This document shows, piece by piece, positions 36,852 to 45,677 of a DNA stretch of 64,000 nt. The stretch covers positions 1-64,000 of the forward strand of contig JAQGHA010000010.1 of NCBI GenBank assembly GCA_028289065.1, written 5' to 3'. The translations under genes were made by a program, and so were the position numbers. The DNA is from Candidatus Saccharimonadota bacterium (lineage in GTDB: Bacteria; Patescibacteriota; Saccharimonadia; Saccharimonadales; Saccharimonadaceae). The notes under the pieces are model-generated. The model was given only the letters and a program-made list of their open reading frames with translations. It was not told the DNA's origin and ran no database searches. Every line of letters begins with the position of its first letter. Position 1 is the first letter of the stretch.

Positions 36852-36878
36852 TTAGCACTCACTTGCATAGAGTGCTAA
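36852..36878 (+). promoter_or_regulatory. CIRCE operator of clpC
   Basis: A perfect TTAGCACTC-N9-GAGTGCTAA inverted repeat, the HrcA repressor site. The spacer contains the -35 box TTGCAT (36863-36868), which is 16 bases from the -10 box TATACT (36885-36890), so bound HrcA would block polymerase directly. A second copy controls clpP. Confidence 0.95.
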
Positions 36879-36896
36879 TTTTGCTATACTAGGTAT

Positions 36897-36953
36897 ATGA
36901 AAGCATCGTTACTCGCAAGTAGTACTTGGCTTTTCACTATGGAGGATAGATAA
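36897..36953 (+). CDS. Leader ORF upstream of clpC (18 codons)
   Basis: ATG lies exactly six bases after the -10 box TATACT, so it would be the first codon of the transcript. It encodes MKASLLASSTWLFTMEDR and ends in TAA, followed by an in-frame TAG, seven bases before clpC. The GGAGG within its last codons (36940-36944) could serve as a distant ribosome site for clpC. It may couple clpC translation to leaderless initiation. Confidence 0.5.
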   Translation: MKASLLASSTWLFTMEDR

Positions 36954-36960
36954 TAGATAT

Positions 36961-39438
36961 ATGTCTGATGACTTTGGCGATTTCATCTCTCACTTAACCG
37001 ATAATGCTCGGACTAGTCTTCATCATGCAACTTTGATTGCACAAGGCTATGGAAGTCCGTACGTTGGCACAGAGCACTTATTACTGGGCGTCATGGCGCA
37101 GGGTGCTTCGGTTGGTGCAAAAATTTTAGCTGATGCGGGGGTTACTCTCGATAAAGCGCAATCGGCATTAAGTGCAGTGCCGATAACAAATAACTTTACA
37201 GCTGGGATTATGACTAAAAACCTCAGCGAAACAGCCAAGCTTACTTTAAAAATGAGCTGGGACGTAGCCCAAGAATTCCGTCAGGACTTCCTTGGCACTG
37301 AACATATTCTTTACAGTATTCTGTCACAAAAGAATGCCCGAGCAACTGTATTGCTGCGTGACATGAATGTGGACACAAGTGAAATTTTATCAGAACTTGA
37401 AGAATACCTTGATCGTAACAGCGATGCTGCAAATGGCATTGAAGAAATCGAAAAACCTCGCAAGCAAGCTGGCCAAAAGGGAGCGCTTGGATTGTATGGG
37501 ACCGACTTAACGGCTCGAGCTAAAGCCGGTGAACTTGACCCAGTGATTGGCCGTGACGAGCAAGAAGAGCGTATGGTAACTATCTTAAGCCGACGTACTA
37601 AAAACAACCCAGTCCTTATTGGTGAACCTGGTGTTGGTAAGACGGCTATTGTTGAAGGTCTTGCTCAGCGCATTGCGAGTGAAGATGTTCCAGAACACCT
37701 ACTTGATAAGCGAATCATCCAGCTTGACCTTGCTGGTATGATTGCCGGTACCAAATACCGCGGTGAATTTGAAGAACGACTTAAAAAAGTAATGAGCGAA
37801 CTGCAAGAACAAAAAAACATCATCATCTTTATTGATGAGCTTCATTTGCTCGTTGGTGCTGGTGCCGCTGAAGGTGCTTTAGATGCCGCCAATATGTTAA
37901 AGCCGGCATTAGCACGTGGTGAAATACGCTTAATTGGTGCTACTACGCTTGAAGAGTACCGAAAACACATCGAGAAAGACACCGCCCTCGAGCGTCGTTT
38001 ACAGTCAATTGTAGTTCCAGAACCTAAGCTTAAAGACACCATTGCCATCCTTAAAGGCCTTCGTAGCTACTATGAAAAACACCACGGTGTCAGTATTAGT
38101 GATGAAGTTATCGAAGATGCCGTATACATGGCCGATCGATACGTTAGCGAACGGTTTATGCCGGACAAAGCTATTGATGTTATTGACGAAGCAGCTGCAA
38201 AGGTGCGGGTAAAAACCGGTCACAAGCCAAGTAAGGTTCGTGACTACGTGAAGCAGCTCAAAAATTTGAATGAAAAAATGGAAGAAGCAGTTACGAGTGA
38301 AGACTACGAACGGGCGGCTTTATACAAAACTCGCATTAGCCAGTTGAGTCAAAAGCTCGATGAATCACGTACGGAATACGAAAAGAAAACCCCGGTTGTT
38401 CTTACTGATGAAGACATCGCCCAGGCGATTGCTCACATGACTGGTATTCCAGTAAAGCGGGTTCAAAAGTCAGAAGCTAAATTATTGCGAAACCTTGAAG
38501 CTCACCTTGAAAAGCACTTAGTCGGTCAACGCGAAGCGGTTGAAAAAGTGTCTCGCGCAATCCGACGCAGCCGCAGTGGTGTTGCCAGCAGTAAAAGGCC
38601 GATCGGTTCGTTTGTATTCATGGGTCCTACTGGTGTGGGTAAAACTGAGCTGGCGCGTGTACTAGCCCGCGAAGTCTTTGGTAGCGAAGATTCACTTATT
38701 AAAATTGACATGAGTGAATTTAGCGAACGCCATACTACTAGTCGCTTGGTAGGTGCTCCAGCCGGGTATGTCGGTTATGAAGACGGTGGTCAGCTTACTG
38801 ATAAAATTCGCCGACAACCTTATAGTGTCGTGCTGTTTGATGAGATCGAAAAAGCCAACAGTGAAGTATTCCATATACTGCTGCAAATTCTGGAAGACGG
38901 AAAACTTACTGATGCGAAAGGCCGTTCAGTCGACTTCTCGAACGCGGTAATTATTCTTACGAGTAACTTAGGCGCTGATCAAATGATGAAAGAATCAAGC
39001 CTAGGCTTTAGGGTTTCAACCAAGAAACAAGAAAGTCACCTAGAAGAAGTACATGCTGATAATGCGATTGCGGCTCAAAAAGAACTCGAAAAAATAATGC
39101 GCCCAGAGTTAATTAACCGTTTTGATGCCATTGTGACCTTTAGGGCCTTAACTCCAAAGCAAGTCAGCAAAATCTTCGATAATTTACTTGTTGAGCTACA
39201 AGATCGCCTGGTTCACAAGGGTATCCACCTTGTAGTGGCTCCGTCAGCTAAACGCTTAATCATTAAAGAAGGTTATGACGAAAAATTTGGTGCCCGTCCA
39301 CTACGACGGTCAATGCAAGATTTACTTGAACATGAAATTGCCGATGGCGTGCTCTCAGGTGAATACGAAAAGGGAACAGTATTAAAAGTAACTGCACTAA
39401 AGGGTAAGTTAGTAGTACATGTCGACGTCGAAAAGTAG
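36961..39438 (+). CDS. clpC: ClpC-type AAA+ unfoldase
   Basis: The ATPase partner of ClpP in protein quality control; 825 residues. An N-terminal double Clp_N domain (about 1-145) is followed by ring D1 with Walker A GEPGVGKT near 222 and [10 protein letters not shown]. The UVR/M-domain (about 430-460; [20 protein letters not shown]) identifies ClpC rather than ClpA or ClpB. Ring D2 has Walker A GPTGVGKT near 555, and the [10 protein letters not shown] sensor 2 lies near the C-terminus. CIRCE and a leader ORF lie upstream. The end overlaps the next gene by 20 bases. Confidence 0.97.
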   Translation: MSDDFGDFISHLTDNARTSLHHATLIAQGYGSPYVGTEHLLLGVMAQGASVGAKILADAGVTLDKAQSALSAVPITNNFTAGIMTKNLSETAKLTLKMSWDVAQEFRQDFLGTEHILYSILSQKNARATVLLRDMNVDTSEILSELEEYLDRNSDAANGIEEIEKPRKQAGQKGALGLYGTDLTARAKAGELDPVIGRDEQEERMVTILSRRTKNNPVLIGEPGVGKTAIVEGLAQRIASEDVPEHLLDKRIIQLDLAGMIAGTKYRGEFEERLKKVMSELQEQKNIIIFIDELHLLVGAGAAEGALDAANMLKPALARGEIRLIGATTLEEYRKHIEKDTALERRLQSIVVPEPKLKDTIAILKGLRSYYEKHHGVSISDEVIEDAVYMADRYVSERFMPDKAIDVIDEAAAKVRVKTGHKPSKVRDYVKQLKNLNEKMEEAVTSEDYERAALYKTRISQLSQKLDESRTEYEKKTPVVLTDEDIAQAIAHMTGIPVKRVQKSEAKLLRNLEAHLEKHLVGQREAVEKVSRAIRRSRSGVASSKRPIGSFVFMGPTGVGKTELARVLAREVFGSEDSLIKIDMSEFSERHTTSRLVGAPAGYVGYEDGGQLTDKIRRQPYSVVLFDEIEKANSEVFHILLQILEDGKLTDAKGRSVDFSNAVIILTSNLGADQMMKESSLGFRVSTKKQESHLEEVHADNAIAAQKELEKIMRPELINRFDAIVTFRALTPKQVSKIFDNLLVELQDRLVHKGIHLVVAPSAKRLIIKEGYDEKFGARPLRRSMQDLLEHEIADGVLSGEYEKGTVLKVTALKGKLVVHVDVEK

Positions 39439-40423
39439 CCGTGTGCGAAGTAGTATCGCCTTTGTCCTAAGTATTTTAACTGTGGGGCTGGCGATATGGC
39501 TGTTTACGAATCGACAATACGTTCTTGATCAGCTGACGGTTTGGAGTTATCATCCGTCAGCTTCAATAGCGTCATTGGATGAAAGAGTCCAATTTACCGA
39601 CAAAGGTCTATTTACATTTTACGCAACTCAACCGGTCGTGGCTGAGCCAAGTGAATTCAACAGTAAGTGCCCTCGCCGTGAAGCTGGTAGCCCAATTCTT
39701 GGTTGTTATACCTCGGATGATCGCATTTACGTATTTAATATGAGTAATGTGCAGCTGGATGGCATGAAAGAAGTAACTGCGGCGCATGAAATGCTGCATG
39801 CTGTCTGGCAGCGAATGGGTACCGATGAACAGACGCGACTCGCTGGGTTATTAACCGCAGCCTATGAAAAAAATGCCAGTCCTGAACTGCGGGAGCGCAT
39901 GAAATATTATGAACGTAATGAGCCTGATGCTATTTCGAATGAATTACATTCGATTCTTGGAACGGAAGTTGCTGGCTTAGGGGCAGAGCTTGATGCGTAT
40001 TACGGTCAGTACTTTGAAAACAGACAGGTAATTCTGGACTTACATTCTAAATATAATACTGTGTATCAAAGTTTATACAGCCGGGCTGATCAGTTATACA
40101 AAAATATGGAAACACTTTCGGCGAGCATCGAAACACGTAGTACTCAATACGACCAAGATGTGGCTCGCTTAAGCACCGATATTGATTCTTTTAATAACCG
40201 GGCGAACAATGGCAACTTTGATTCAATGAACCAGTTTAATAGTGAACGGGCAGCGTTGATAAGCCGCTCAAACCAACTTGATAGCCAGCGTTCGGCGATT
40301 AACCGCGATATAGCTACCTATGGCCAGCTGTACGATGAATATCAATCGATCGCTTCTCAAATAGAAGTATTGAATAATAGTATCGATAGCTTTAAAGCAC
40401 TTGGGGAAACCCCTACCGTTTAG
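39419..40423 (+). CDS. Membrane-anchored HExxH zinc protease-like protein with coiled coil
   Basis: 334 residues. One N-terminal transmembrane anchor (about 10-29) puts the rest outside. A compact domain with VTAAHEMLHAVW near residue 120 has the HExxH zinc signature, preceded by two cysteines (KCPRR, LGCYTS) that may pair. From about 195 on the chain is a long Gln/Ser/Asn-rich coiled coil. I do not recognise a named family. The start lies inside the end of clpC (20-base overlap), so it is co-expressed with the heat-shock unfoldase and may help in envelope protein quality control. Confidence 0.8.
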   Translation: MSTSKSSRVRSSIAFVLSILTVGLAIWLFTNRQYVLDQLTVWSYHPSASIASLDERVQFTDKGLFTFYATQPVVAEPSEFNSKCPRREAGSPILGCYTSDDRIYVFNMSNVQLDGMKEVTAAHEMLHAVWQRMGTDEQTRLAGLLTAAYEKNASPELRERMKYYERNEPDAISNELHSILGTEVAGLGAELDAYYGQYFENRQVILDLHSKYNTVYQSLYSRADQLYKNMETLSASIETRSTQYDQDVARLSTDIDSFNNRANNGNFDSMNQFNSERAALISRSNQLDSQRSAINRDIATYGQLYDEYQSIASQIEVLNNSIDSFKALGETPTV

Positions 40424-40444
40424 GAGCGGTGTATACTTAATCTC

Positions 40445-41797
40445 ATGGCGAAATCTAAATCACAATTTGTCTGTCAAAATTGCGGCGCATCATACGGTAA
40501 GTGGTCTGGGCGCTGTGAAAACTGTGGCGAATGGAATACACTTGTGGAGCAAATGGCTTCAGTAGCGCAGTCCAATGTGGCAAAAGCTGGCAGCAGTGGC
40601 AAGAAATTATCCGTACAATCCATATCAACTATTAGTGGTGATTCAGACGGTTCGCGCTTGAGTACCGGCGTTGAAGACCTAGATATCGTTTTAGGTGGAG
40701 GTATTGTACCCGGCTCAGTCACGTTACTTGCTGGTCAACCAGGTATCGGTAAAAGTACATTGTTGCTTCAAGTAACAGCTAATATTGCGGCCCATGCTTC
40801 GGTACTGTATGTGAGTGGCGAGGAATCCGCTAGCCAGGTTGCTATTAGGGCTGGTCGCCTTGGAGCTGATAAGCATGACAAGCTGAGTTTCGCTTCATCG
40901 ACTAGTGCTAACGATATCGCGGCAACCATTGCCCAAGATGGCTATTCGTTGGTAGTCGTAGACTCTATTCAGACTATGTCACTTGACGAAATGACCAGCG
41001 CCCCTGGAACTGTAAGTCAAATCACCAATAGTAGTAATGTCCTTATTCGGGCTGCTAAAGCAGCCGGATCGGCAGTGATCTTGGTTGGTCACGTCACAAA
41101 AGAGGGAAGTATTGCTGGCCCGAAAGTTCTTGAGCACCTGGTTGACGTGGTGTTGCAATTCGAAGGCGACCGTTATGGTGGGTTTAAGGTAGTGCGAGCA
41201 GCTAAAAACCGTTTTGGTTCAACCAGTGAAGCGGCAATTTTTGAAATGTACGAGCAGGGCTTAAGGGTAGTAGAAAACCCATCAGCTACCTTGCTTGCCG
41301 AACGTCAATCGGCTGACGGTTCGGTGGTACTGGCGACACTTGAGGGCACTCGGCCACTGTTAGTCGAGATCCAAGCCCTTGTAAATCCGACTAATTTCGG
41401 GTATCCTAAGCGTACTGCTAGCGGGTTCGATTTAAATCGGCTCAACCTACTTGTTGCGGTGCTTGAACGACGCACCAAACTGAATTTATCCGATAAAGAT
41501 ATCTATATCAATGTAGTAGGTGGCCTGAAATTAGGCGATCAAGCAGCAGATTTAGCAGTATGTATGGCGATTGCCAGTGCTGCAGCCGGACGACAAATCG
41601 ATGAAGATATCGTTGTCTTTGGCGAAGTAGGCTTAGGCGGTGAAATTCGCTCCGTTGTAGGGGTTGAAAAACGCATAGCCGAAGCCAAAAAGCTTGGATT
41701 TAAACGAGCAATTGCTCCTAAATCAGCTCATAAAACAGCATTTATAACACCGGTAAGTGATTTGCGCACTGCGCTCATCGATTACCTACAAAAATAA
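40445..41797 (+). CDS. radA: DNA repair protein RadA
   Basis: A RecA-like ATPase that helps process recombination intermediates; 450 residues. An N-terminal zinc finger (CQNCGASYGKWSGRCENCGEW), then Walker A GQPGIGKST near 97, the RadA-specific KNRFGS motif near 257 and a C-terminal Lon-protease-like domain with a conserved GGLKLGDQAADLAV region. TATACT lies seven bases before the ATG, so the message should be leaderless even though the upstream gene ends 21 bases earlier. Confidence 0.97.
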   Translation: MAKSKSQFVCQNCGASYGKWSGRCENCGEWNTLVEQMASVAQSNVAKAGSSGKKLSVQSISTISGDSDGSRLSTGVEDLDIVLGGGIVPGSVTLLAGQPGIGKSTLLLQVTANIAAHASVLYVSGEESASQVAIRAGRLGADKHDKLSFASSTSANDIAATIAQDGYSLVVVDSIQTMSLDEMTSAPGTVSQITNSSNVLIRAAKAAGSAVILVGHVTKEGSIAGPKVLEHLVDVVLQFEGDRYGGFKVVRAAKNRFGSTSEAAIFEMYEQGLRVVENPSATLLAERQSADGSVVLATLEGTRPLLVEIQALVNPTNFGYPKRTASGFDLNRLNLLVAVLERRTKLNLSDKDIYINVVGGLKLGDQAADLAVCMAIASAAAGRQIDEDIVVFGEVGLGGEIRSVVGVEKRIAEAKKLGFKRAIAPKSAHKTAFITPVSDLRTALIDYLQK

Positions 41798-41804
41798 GGA
41801 ACGC

Positions 41805-42797
41805 ATGGAAACATTTATTATTATTCTACTGATTATTATCGCAGTAGAGGTAACCTATTTAACTATTACAAACTTTAAAATGTTTGGCCGAACCAGCCAG
41901 TCACCAATTTTCGTAGACACATCGGTTCTTATTGACGGTCGAATTGTTTCGATTGCTCAGTCAGGCTTCATGTCGCGAACGTTATATATCCCCAGAAGTG
42001 TGGTGGGTGAACTACAATTCCTCGCCGACAACGCTGATAGCGAAAAGCGAACACGGGCTCGACATGGGCTTGATGTGATTAACGAACTTCAGGCTTTAAC
42101 AACTGTGAAGACCAAAATCTTTCAAGATGGTACTCGGGCTAAGGACGGAGTAGATAATCGTTTGCTCGAACTAGCAAAAAAGCATAACGGTTCTATTTGT
42201 ACTATCGACTATAACCTCAATAAGGTTGCAGTTGTTGAAGGAATCGCCGTACTTAATGTCAACGACTTAGCTAAAACGCTTCGCATGGCGTATTTGCCAG
42301 GCGAACGAACATTAATCGAGATTACCCAAAAGGGTAACGACTCTCATCAAGGCGTTGGTCACCTTTCCGATGGAACAATGGTAGTAGTAGAACAAGGTGG
42401 TCAATTAGTTGGTAAGTCAGTTGAAATTGAATTTATTCGTAGTCTGCAAACAGCCGCTGGTAAAATGATGTTTGCCAAACTAGTTAACGCTCCGGAAAAG
42501 AAAACCGGACGAAATGCTGCGCAGCCGAAGCCAGCTGGCTTGAAACCAATCGATAAGGCTATTCGGCAACCACGACAGCCTCGTGAGTCCCGTGAGTCGG
42601 CTCAACAGCCGGTACAAGCCTCTCAAGCAACATCTGTAGATCAAAACCCTACACAACAAGCAAAGGCACCACGAGCTCCGCAGCAACGCCAATCATCTTC
42701 TCGGCAAAATAACCAACAACCTCGTAAACAATACAACCGCCGACAAAGCCCTGAAGATAGTTTGATCGAACTGCTAAATAGCGATAATAACAATTAG
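41805..42797 (+). CDS. Membrane-anchored PIN-TRAM protein (YacL-like)
   Basis: 330 residues. Residues 4-21 are a transmembrane segment. A PIN ribonuclease fold follows (about 40-155) with the acidic residues expected for metal binding in FVDTSVLIDG, VVGELQ, GVDNRLLELA and CTIDYN. The TRAM RNA-binding domain spans about 165-225. The tail from about 230 is low-complexity, rich in Pro, Gln, Arg and Asn. AAGGA at the radA stop gives the start. YacL-like proteins in Firmicutes have four membrane helices; only one is seen here. Confidence 0.87.
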   Translation: METFIIILLIIIAVEVTYLTITNFKMFGRTSQSPIFVDTSVLIDGRIVSIAQSGFMSRTLYIPRSVVGELQFLADNADSEKRTRARHGLDVINELQALTTVKTKIFQDGTRAKDGVDNRLLELAKKHNGSICTIDYNLNKVAVVEGIAVLNVNDLAKTLRMAYLPGERTLIEITQKGNDSHQGVGHLSDGTMVVVEQGGQLVGKSVEIEFIRSLQTAAGKMMFAKLVNAPEKKTGRNAAQPKPAGLKPIDKAIRQPRQPRESRESAQQPVQASQATSVDQNPTQQAKAPRAPQQRQSSSRQNNQQPRKQYNRRQSPEDSLIELLNSDNNN

Positions 42798-42810
42798 AAA
42801 TACGTACAAT

Positions 42811-42843
42811 AAAAACCTCCGGACAATTGCCCGGAGGTTTTTT
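42811..42843 (+). terminator. Bidirectional intrinsic terminator
   Basis: A stem of 12 base pairs: AAAAACCTCCGG (42811-42822) with CCGGAGGTTTTT, an eight-base loop, and a T-run after the arm (A-run before it). It lies between the ends of the PIN-TRAM gene and the convergent penicillin-binding protein gene and can serve both. Confidence 0.9.
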
Positions 42844-42860
42844 ATATAGTATTAAACCTT

Positions 42861-45470
42861 TTAATTTGTACCGGTAGAGGTATAGTACCCAGAGTCAGTA
42901 GCAGTTGCACTTATCTTGCCGCGTGGGTCTGGGCCACTGTAGTTCGCGTCGAAACTGTTGCCGTTTTTAGTGAAGGTAAGGGCAGTACCGTTAGCTGTAC
43001 CGGTGACCGCAATGTTTGATGCACCGAAGGTCCCAGGTGTCACGTTAACGTGTATTACCCAAGCATTTAACAGTCCAGTGGCGCTGACTGATGATATGCT
43101 TACCGGTATATCTGTACAGGCGTGGACGTTGTCGTCTGCTGTAGCATCATATCCATCGGTGTTAAAGTAATTATCTTTCTTAGTGACAGGGTCAGTGTAC
43201 TTGATGACCGAAACTTCAATACGGGCACCAGCTGGTGTACACTCAACTGCTTTTTTCTTTGATACTTTATCAAATATGATTTTAGCGTTTGTTTGACCTT
43301 GGGTTTTGTTCCACCATGAAGGGTAGACTTCGTTACCAACCTTTTGGATACCAGCCGGAGGCTTAAACCAATCGCCAGACTTCCATTTACCTTCTTTGGC
43401 ATATACTTCTTTATGAGCGAATTCCATAACTTTGGCAACGATTGGGCTACCGAGTGATGATGTACCCTTTTTCAAAATAGTCGTATCTGGGTTACCAAGC
43501 CACAGGCCCATGGTAAGAGCAGGGCTGTAACTCATCATCCAAAGGTCCTTAGCGTTTCCGCCTTTGTCGGATGTACCAGTCTTGGTGGCGGTTTGTACGC
43601 CTGGAATATCTTTAGCGGCATACTTACCGAGTGAGGCACTGGCGTTCTTGTCAGTTAGGATATCAGTCACGACGTAGGCGGATTGAGGGTCGATAACTTT
43701 TGTACCTTCAACGTCTGCCCACTTTTTAAGAACTTCATTTGAACTGTTACGAACTTCAAGTACGCTTGATTGCGGTTTGTAGACGCCACCGCGAGCAATT
43801 GACGAGTAGGCATTTACGAGGTCGACTTGCTCGATACCACAACCACCAATAGCAGAAGCGAGCCGAGCATCTTTGTCGTCACCAACAGTACAATAGCTTT
43901 TAGCACCCAATTTGTGAATAGTGTCGAGAGTTGGGTCAACACCAGATACAGCCATTGCTTTTACCGCTGGGACGTTACGTGATGTTGCTAAGCTGGTGCG
44001 AATCGTAACGTTACCTTTATATGTACGGTCAGCGTTTTGCAGGTTTGCGCCATAAATAACATCGATTGGTTCGTCAACCAGCACACTACCGCTTCCGTAG
44101 TTTGGAACACCAGCTGGCTTTTGCTCGAAGAGCTCGGAGTAAACAAGGGGCTTCACGGATGAACCAGGTTGGATATATGCGGTTGCGGCATTATCTTGGC
44201 CAAAGCCAGCGTAGTTGAAATCACGGCTTCCGACTAAAGCGACAATTTGTCCAGTCTGTGAATCCTCGACGGTAGCAGCACCGTTACTGAACCCGGCAGT
44301 AATAGGTGTGTATGAGTTGAACATTTCTGTCATTGCTTCTTCAAGCTTTGACTGAATACGAAGGTCAAGTGAAGTTTTTACTGTTAAGCCACCCCGGCCA
44401 ACAGTCGCTTTGCCGAGTTCTTGTTCAAGTTGTGAGCGAACCATTTGTACGAAGTGCGGCGCTTTAATGTTCTTGTATTGATCCTCTTGTGGCTTTAAAT
44501 TGTCTAAAATAGGCACTTTTTTTGCTTCATCAGATTGAGCTTGAGTGATATACCCAACGTCCTTCATAGCATTTAGTACAAGATGTTGACGGTTAATAAG
44601 CGCTTCATGACCCGAGACTTTATATGGGTCGTAAACCGAAGGATTTTGCGGGATAGCCGCAAGGAATGAAGCTTCAGCTAAGGTAAGTTCTTTTGCAGGT
44701 TTACCAAAGTATGATTGAGCGCCGGATTCAGCGCCGTTTCGACGGCCTCCGTAGGGTGACTCATTTAAGTACAAGGTAAGAATTTGATCCTTATCGTACA
44801 TACGTTCGATTTCGATTGCCAAAATGAGCTCTTTAATTTTACGAGGAATACCGCCAAAGCCACGATCTTGTGTCTCTTCGGGTGGGAAAAATACTTGCTT
44901 AACAAGTTGTTGAGTAAGGGTTGATCCACCTTGAACCTCACCACCGGTAAAGTTGTTAAAGGTAGCCCGTACAGTACCCGAAACGCTGACGCCGCTATGG
45001 GTAAAGAAGTCACGGTCCTCAATTGCAACGGTAGCTTTCTTTAGGTTCTCTGAAATGTCTTCACTCTTTACGACTAATTTATAGTTGCCATCGCCTTTGT
45101 CTTCCCAGAGGAGCTCACCGTTACGGTCGGTATAAGTAGTAACGGTTGATTGAACCCGTTTATCAATTTCACCGGGACGAATTTGGTCAAGGTCTTTTCG
45201 GAAATAGGCAAACAAGCCACCAACAAAGAGCGCCATAAGTAGGACGGCCACACCGGTGACCTTAAGGGCCATGTACGCACCTTCTTTACTGAACCAATAG
45301 GCCCAAAAACGCTTTGGATGCATACGATAAAAGAACCGCTTAACCGGATGCTTAGGTAATGTCGCGAGATACTCAGCCTTACGCCTTGAATGGGCGTCTT
45401 TTTTAACCTTTCGCTTTTGCGTTAGGTTTGAATACACACTGAGTGCGCGTGCTGGTTTTTTCTTACTCAC
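42861..45470 (-). CDS. Class A penicillin-binding protein (glycosyltransferase-transpeptidase)
   Basis: Bifunctional peptidoglycan synthase, 869 residues. A basic cytoplasmic N-terminus (1-68), a transmembrane anchor (about 70-92), and a GT51 glycosyltransferase domain with EDRDFFTHSGV and GGSTLTQQLVKQ. The transpeptidase domain has SSVKP (SxxK nucleophile, near 437), TSRN and KTGTS (near 632). The C-terminal 110 residues resemble an Ig-like or fibronectin-type fold. It starts with GTG after GAGGAT; a TATAAT box lies at 45505-45510 on the minus strand. Its presence implies an own peptidoglycan wall. Confidence 0.96.
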   Translation of the reverse strand: MSKKKPARALSVYSNLTQKRKVKKDAHSRRKAEYLATLPKHPVKRFFYRMHPKRFWAYWFSKEGAYMALKVTGVAVLLMALFVGGLFAYFRKDLDQIRPGEIDKRVQSTVTTYTDRNGELLWEDKGDGNYKLVVKSEDISENLKKATVAIEDRDFFTHSGVSVSGTVRATFNNFTGGEVQGGSTLTQQLVKQVFFPPEETQDRGFGGIPRKIKELILAIEIERMYDKDQILTLYLNESPYGGRRNGAESGAQSYFGKPAKELTLAEASFLAAIPQNPSVYDPYKVSGHEALINRQHLVLNAMKDVGYITQAQSDEAKKVPILDNLKPQEDQYKNIKAPHFVQMVRSQLEQELGKATVGRGGLTVKTSLDLRIQSKLEEAMTEMFNSYTPITAGFSNGAATVEDSQTGQIVALVGSRDFNYAGFGQDNAATAYIQPGSSVKPLVYSELFEQKPAGVPNYGSGSVLVDEPIDVIYGANLQNADRTYKGNVTIRTSLATSRNVPAVKAMAVSGVDPTLDTIHKLGAKSYCTVGDDKDARLASAIGGCGIEQVDLVNAYSSIARGGVYKPQSSVLEVRNSSNEVLKKWADVEGTKVIDPQSAYVVTDILTDKNASASLGKYAAKDIPGVQTATKTGTSDKGGNAKDLWMMSYSPALTMGLWLGNPDTTILKKGTSSLGSPIVAKVMEFAHKEVYAKEGKWKSGDWFKPPAGIQKVGNEVYPSWWNKTQGQTNAKIIFDKVSKKKAVECTPAGARIEVSVIKYTDPVTKKDNYFNTDGYDATADDNVHACTDIPVSISSVSATGLLNAWVIHVNVTPGTFGASNIAVTGTANGTALTFTKNGNSFDANYSGPDPRGKISATATDSGYYTSTGTN

Positions 45471-45530
45471 AAATCCTCATTCCCATAAGCAATATTCTTT
45501 CACCATTATAGCATTAATTATCGAGCGCAA

Positions 45531-45558
45531 AACTAAAAACCAACTAGTTTTTGTAGTT
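45531..45558 (+). other. Hairpin in the divergent PBP-recG promoter region
   Basis: AACTAAAAAC (45531-45540) pairs with GTTTTTGTAGTT (45547-45558) with small bulges. No gene ends here, so it is not an ordinary terminator. The rest of the 207-base gap (45471-45677) shows only the two divergent promoters. Confidence 0.3.
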
Positions 45559-45677
45559 CGTAGAAACCGCTCAAGCTGAGTACGTACACAGACATTTCTG
45601 AAGATTTCATAATCAATTCAAGATGCATTACTTAAAAAGGTAAGAACATTTTCATCCTTGTTCGATAGAATAAGGGA

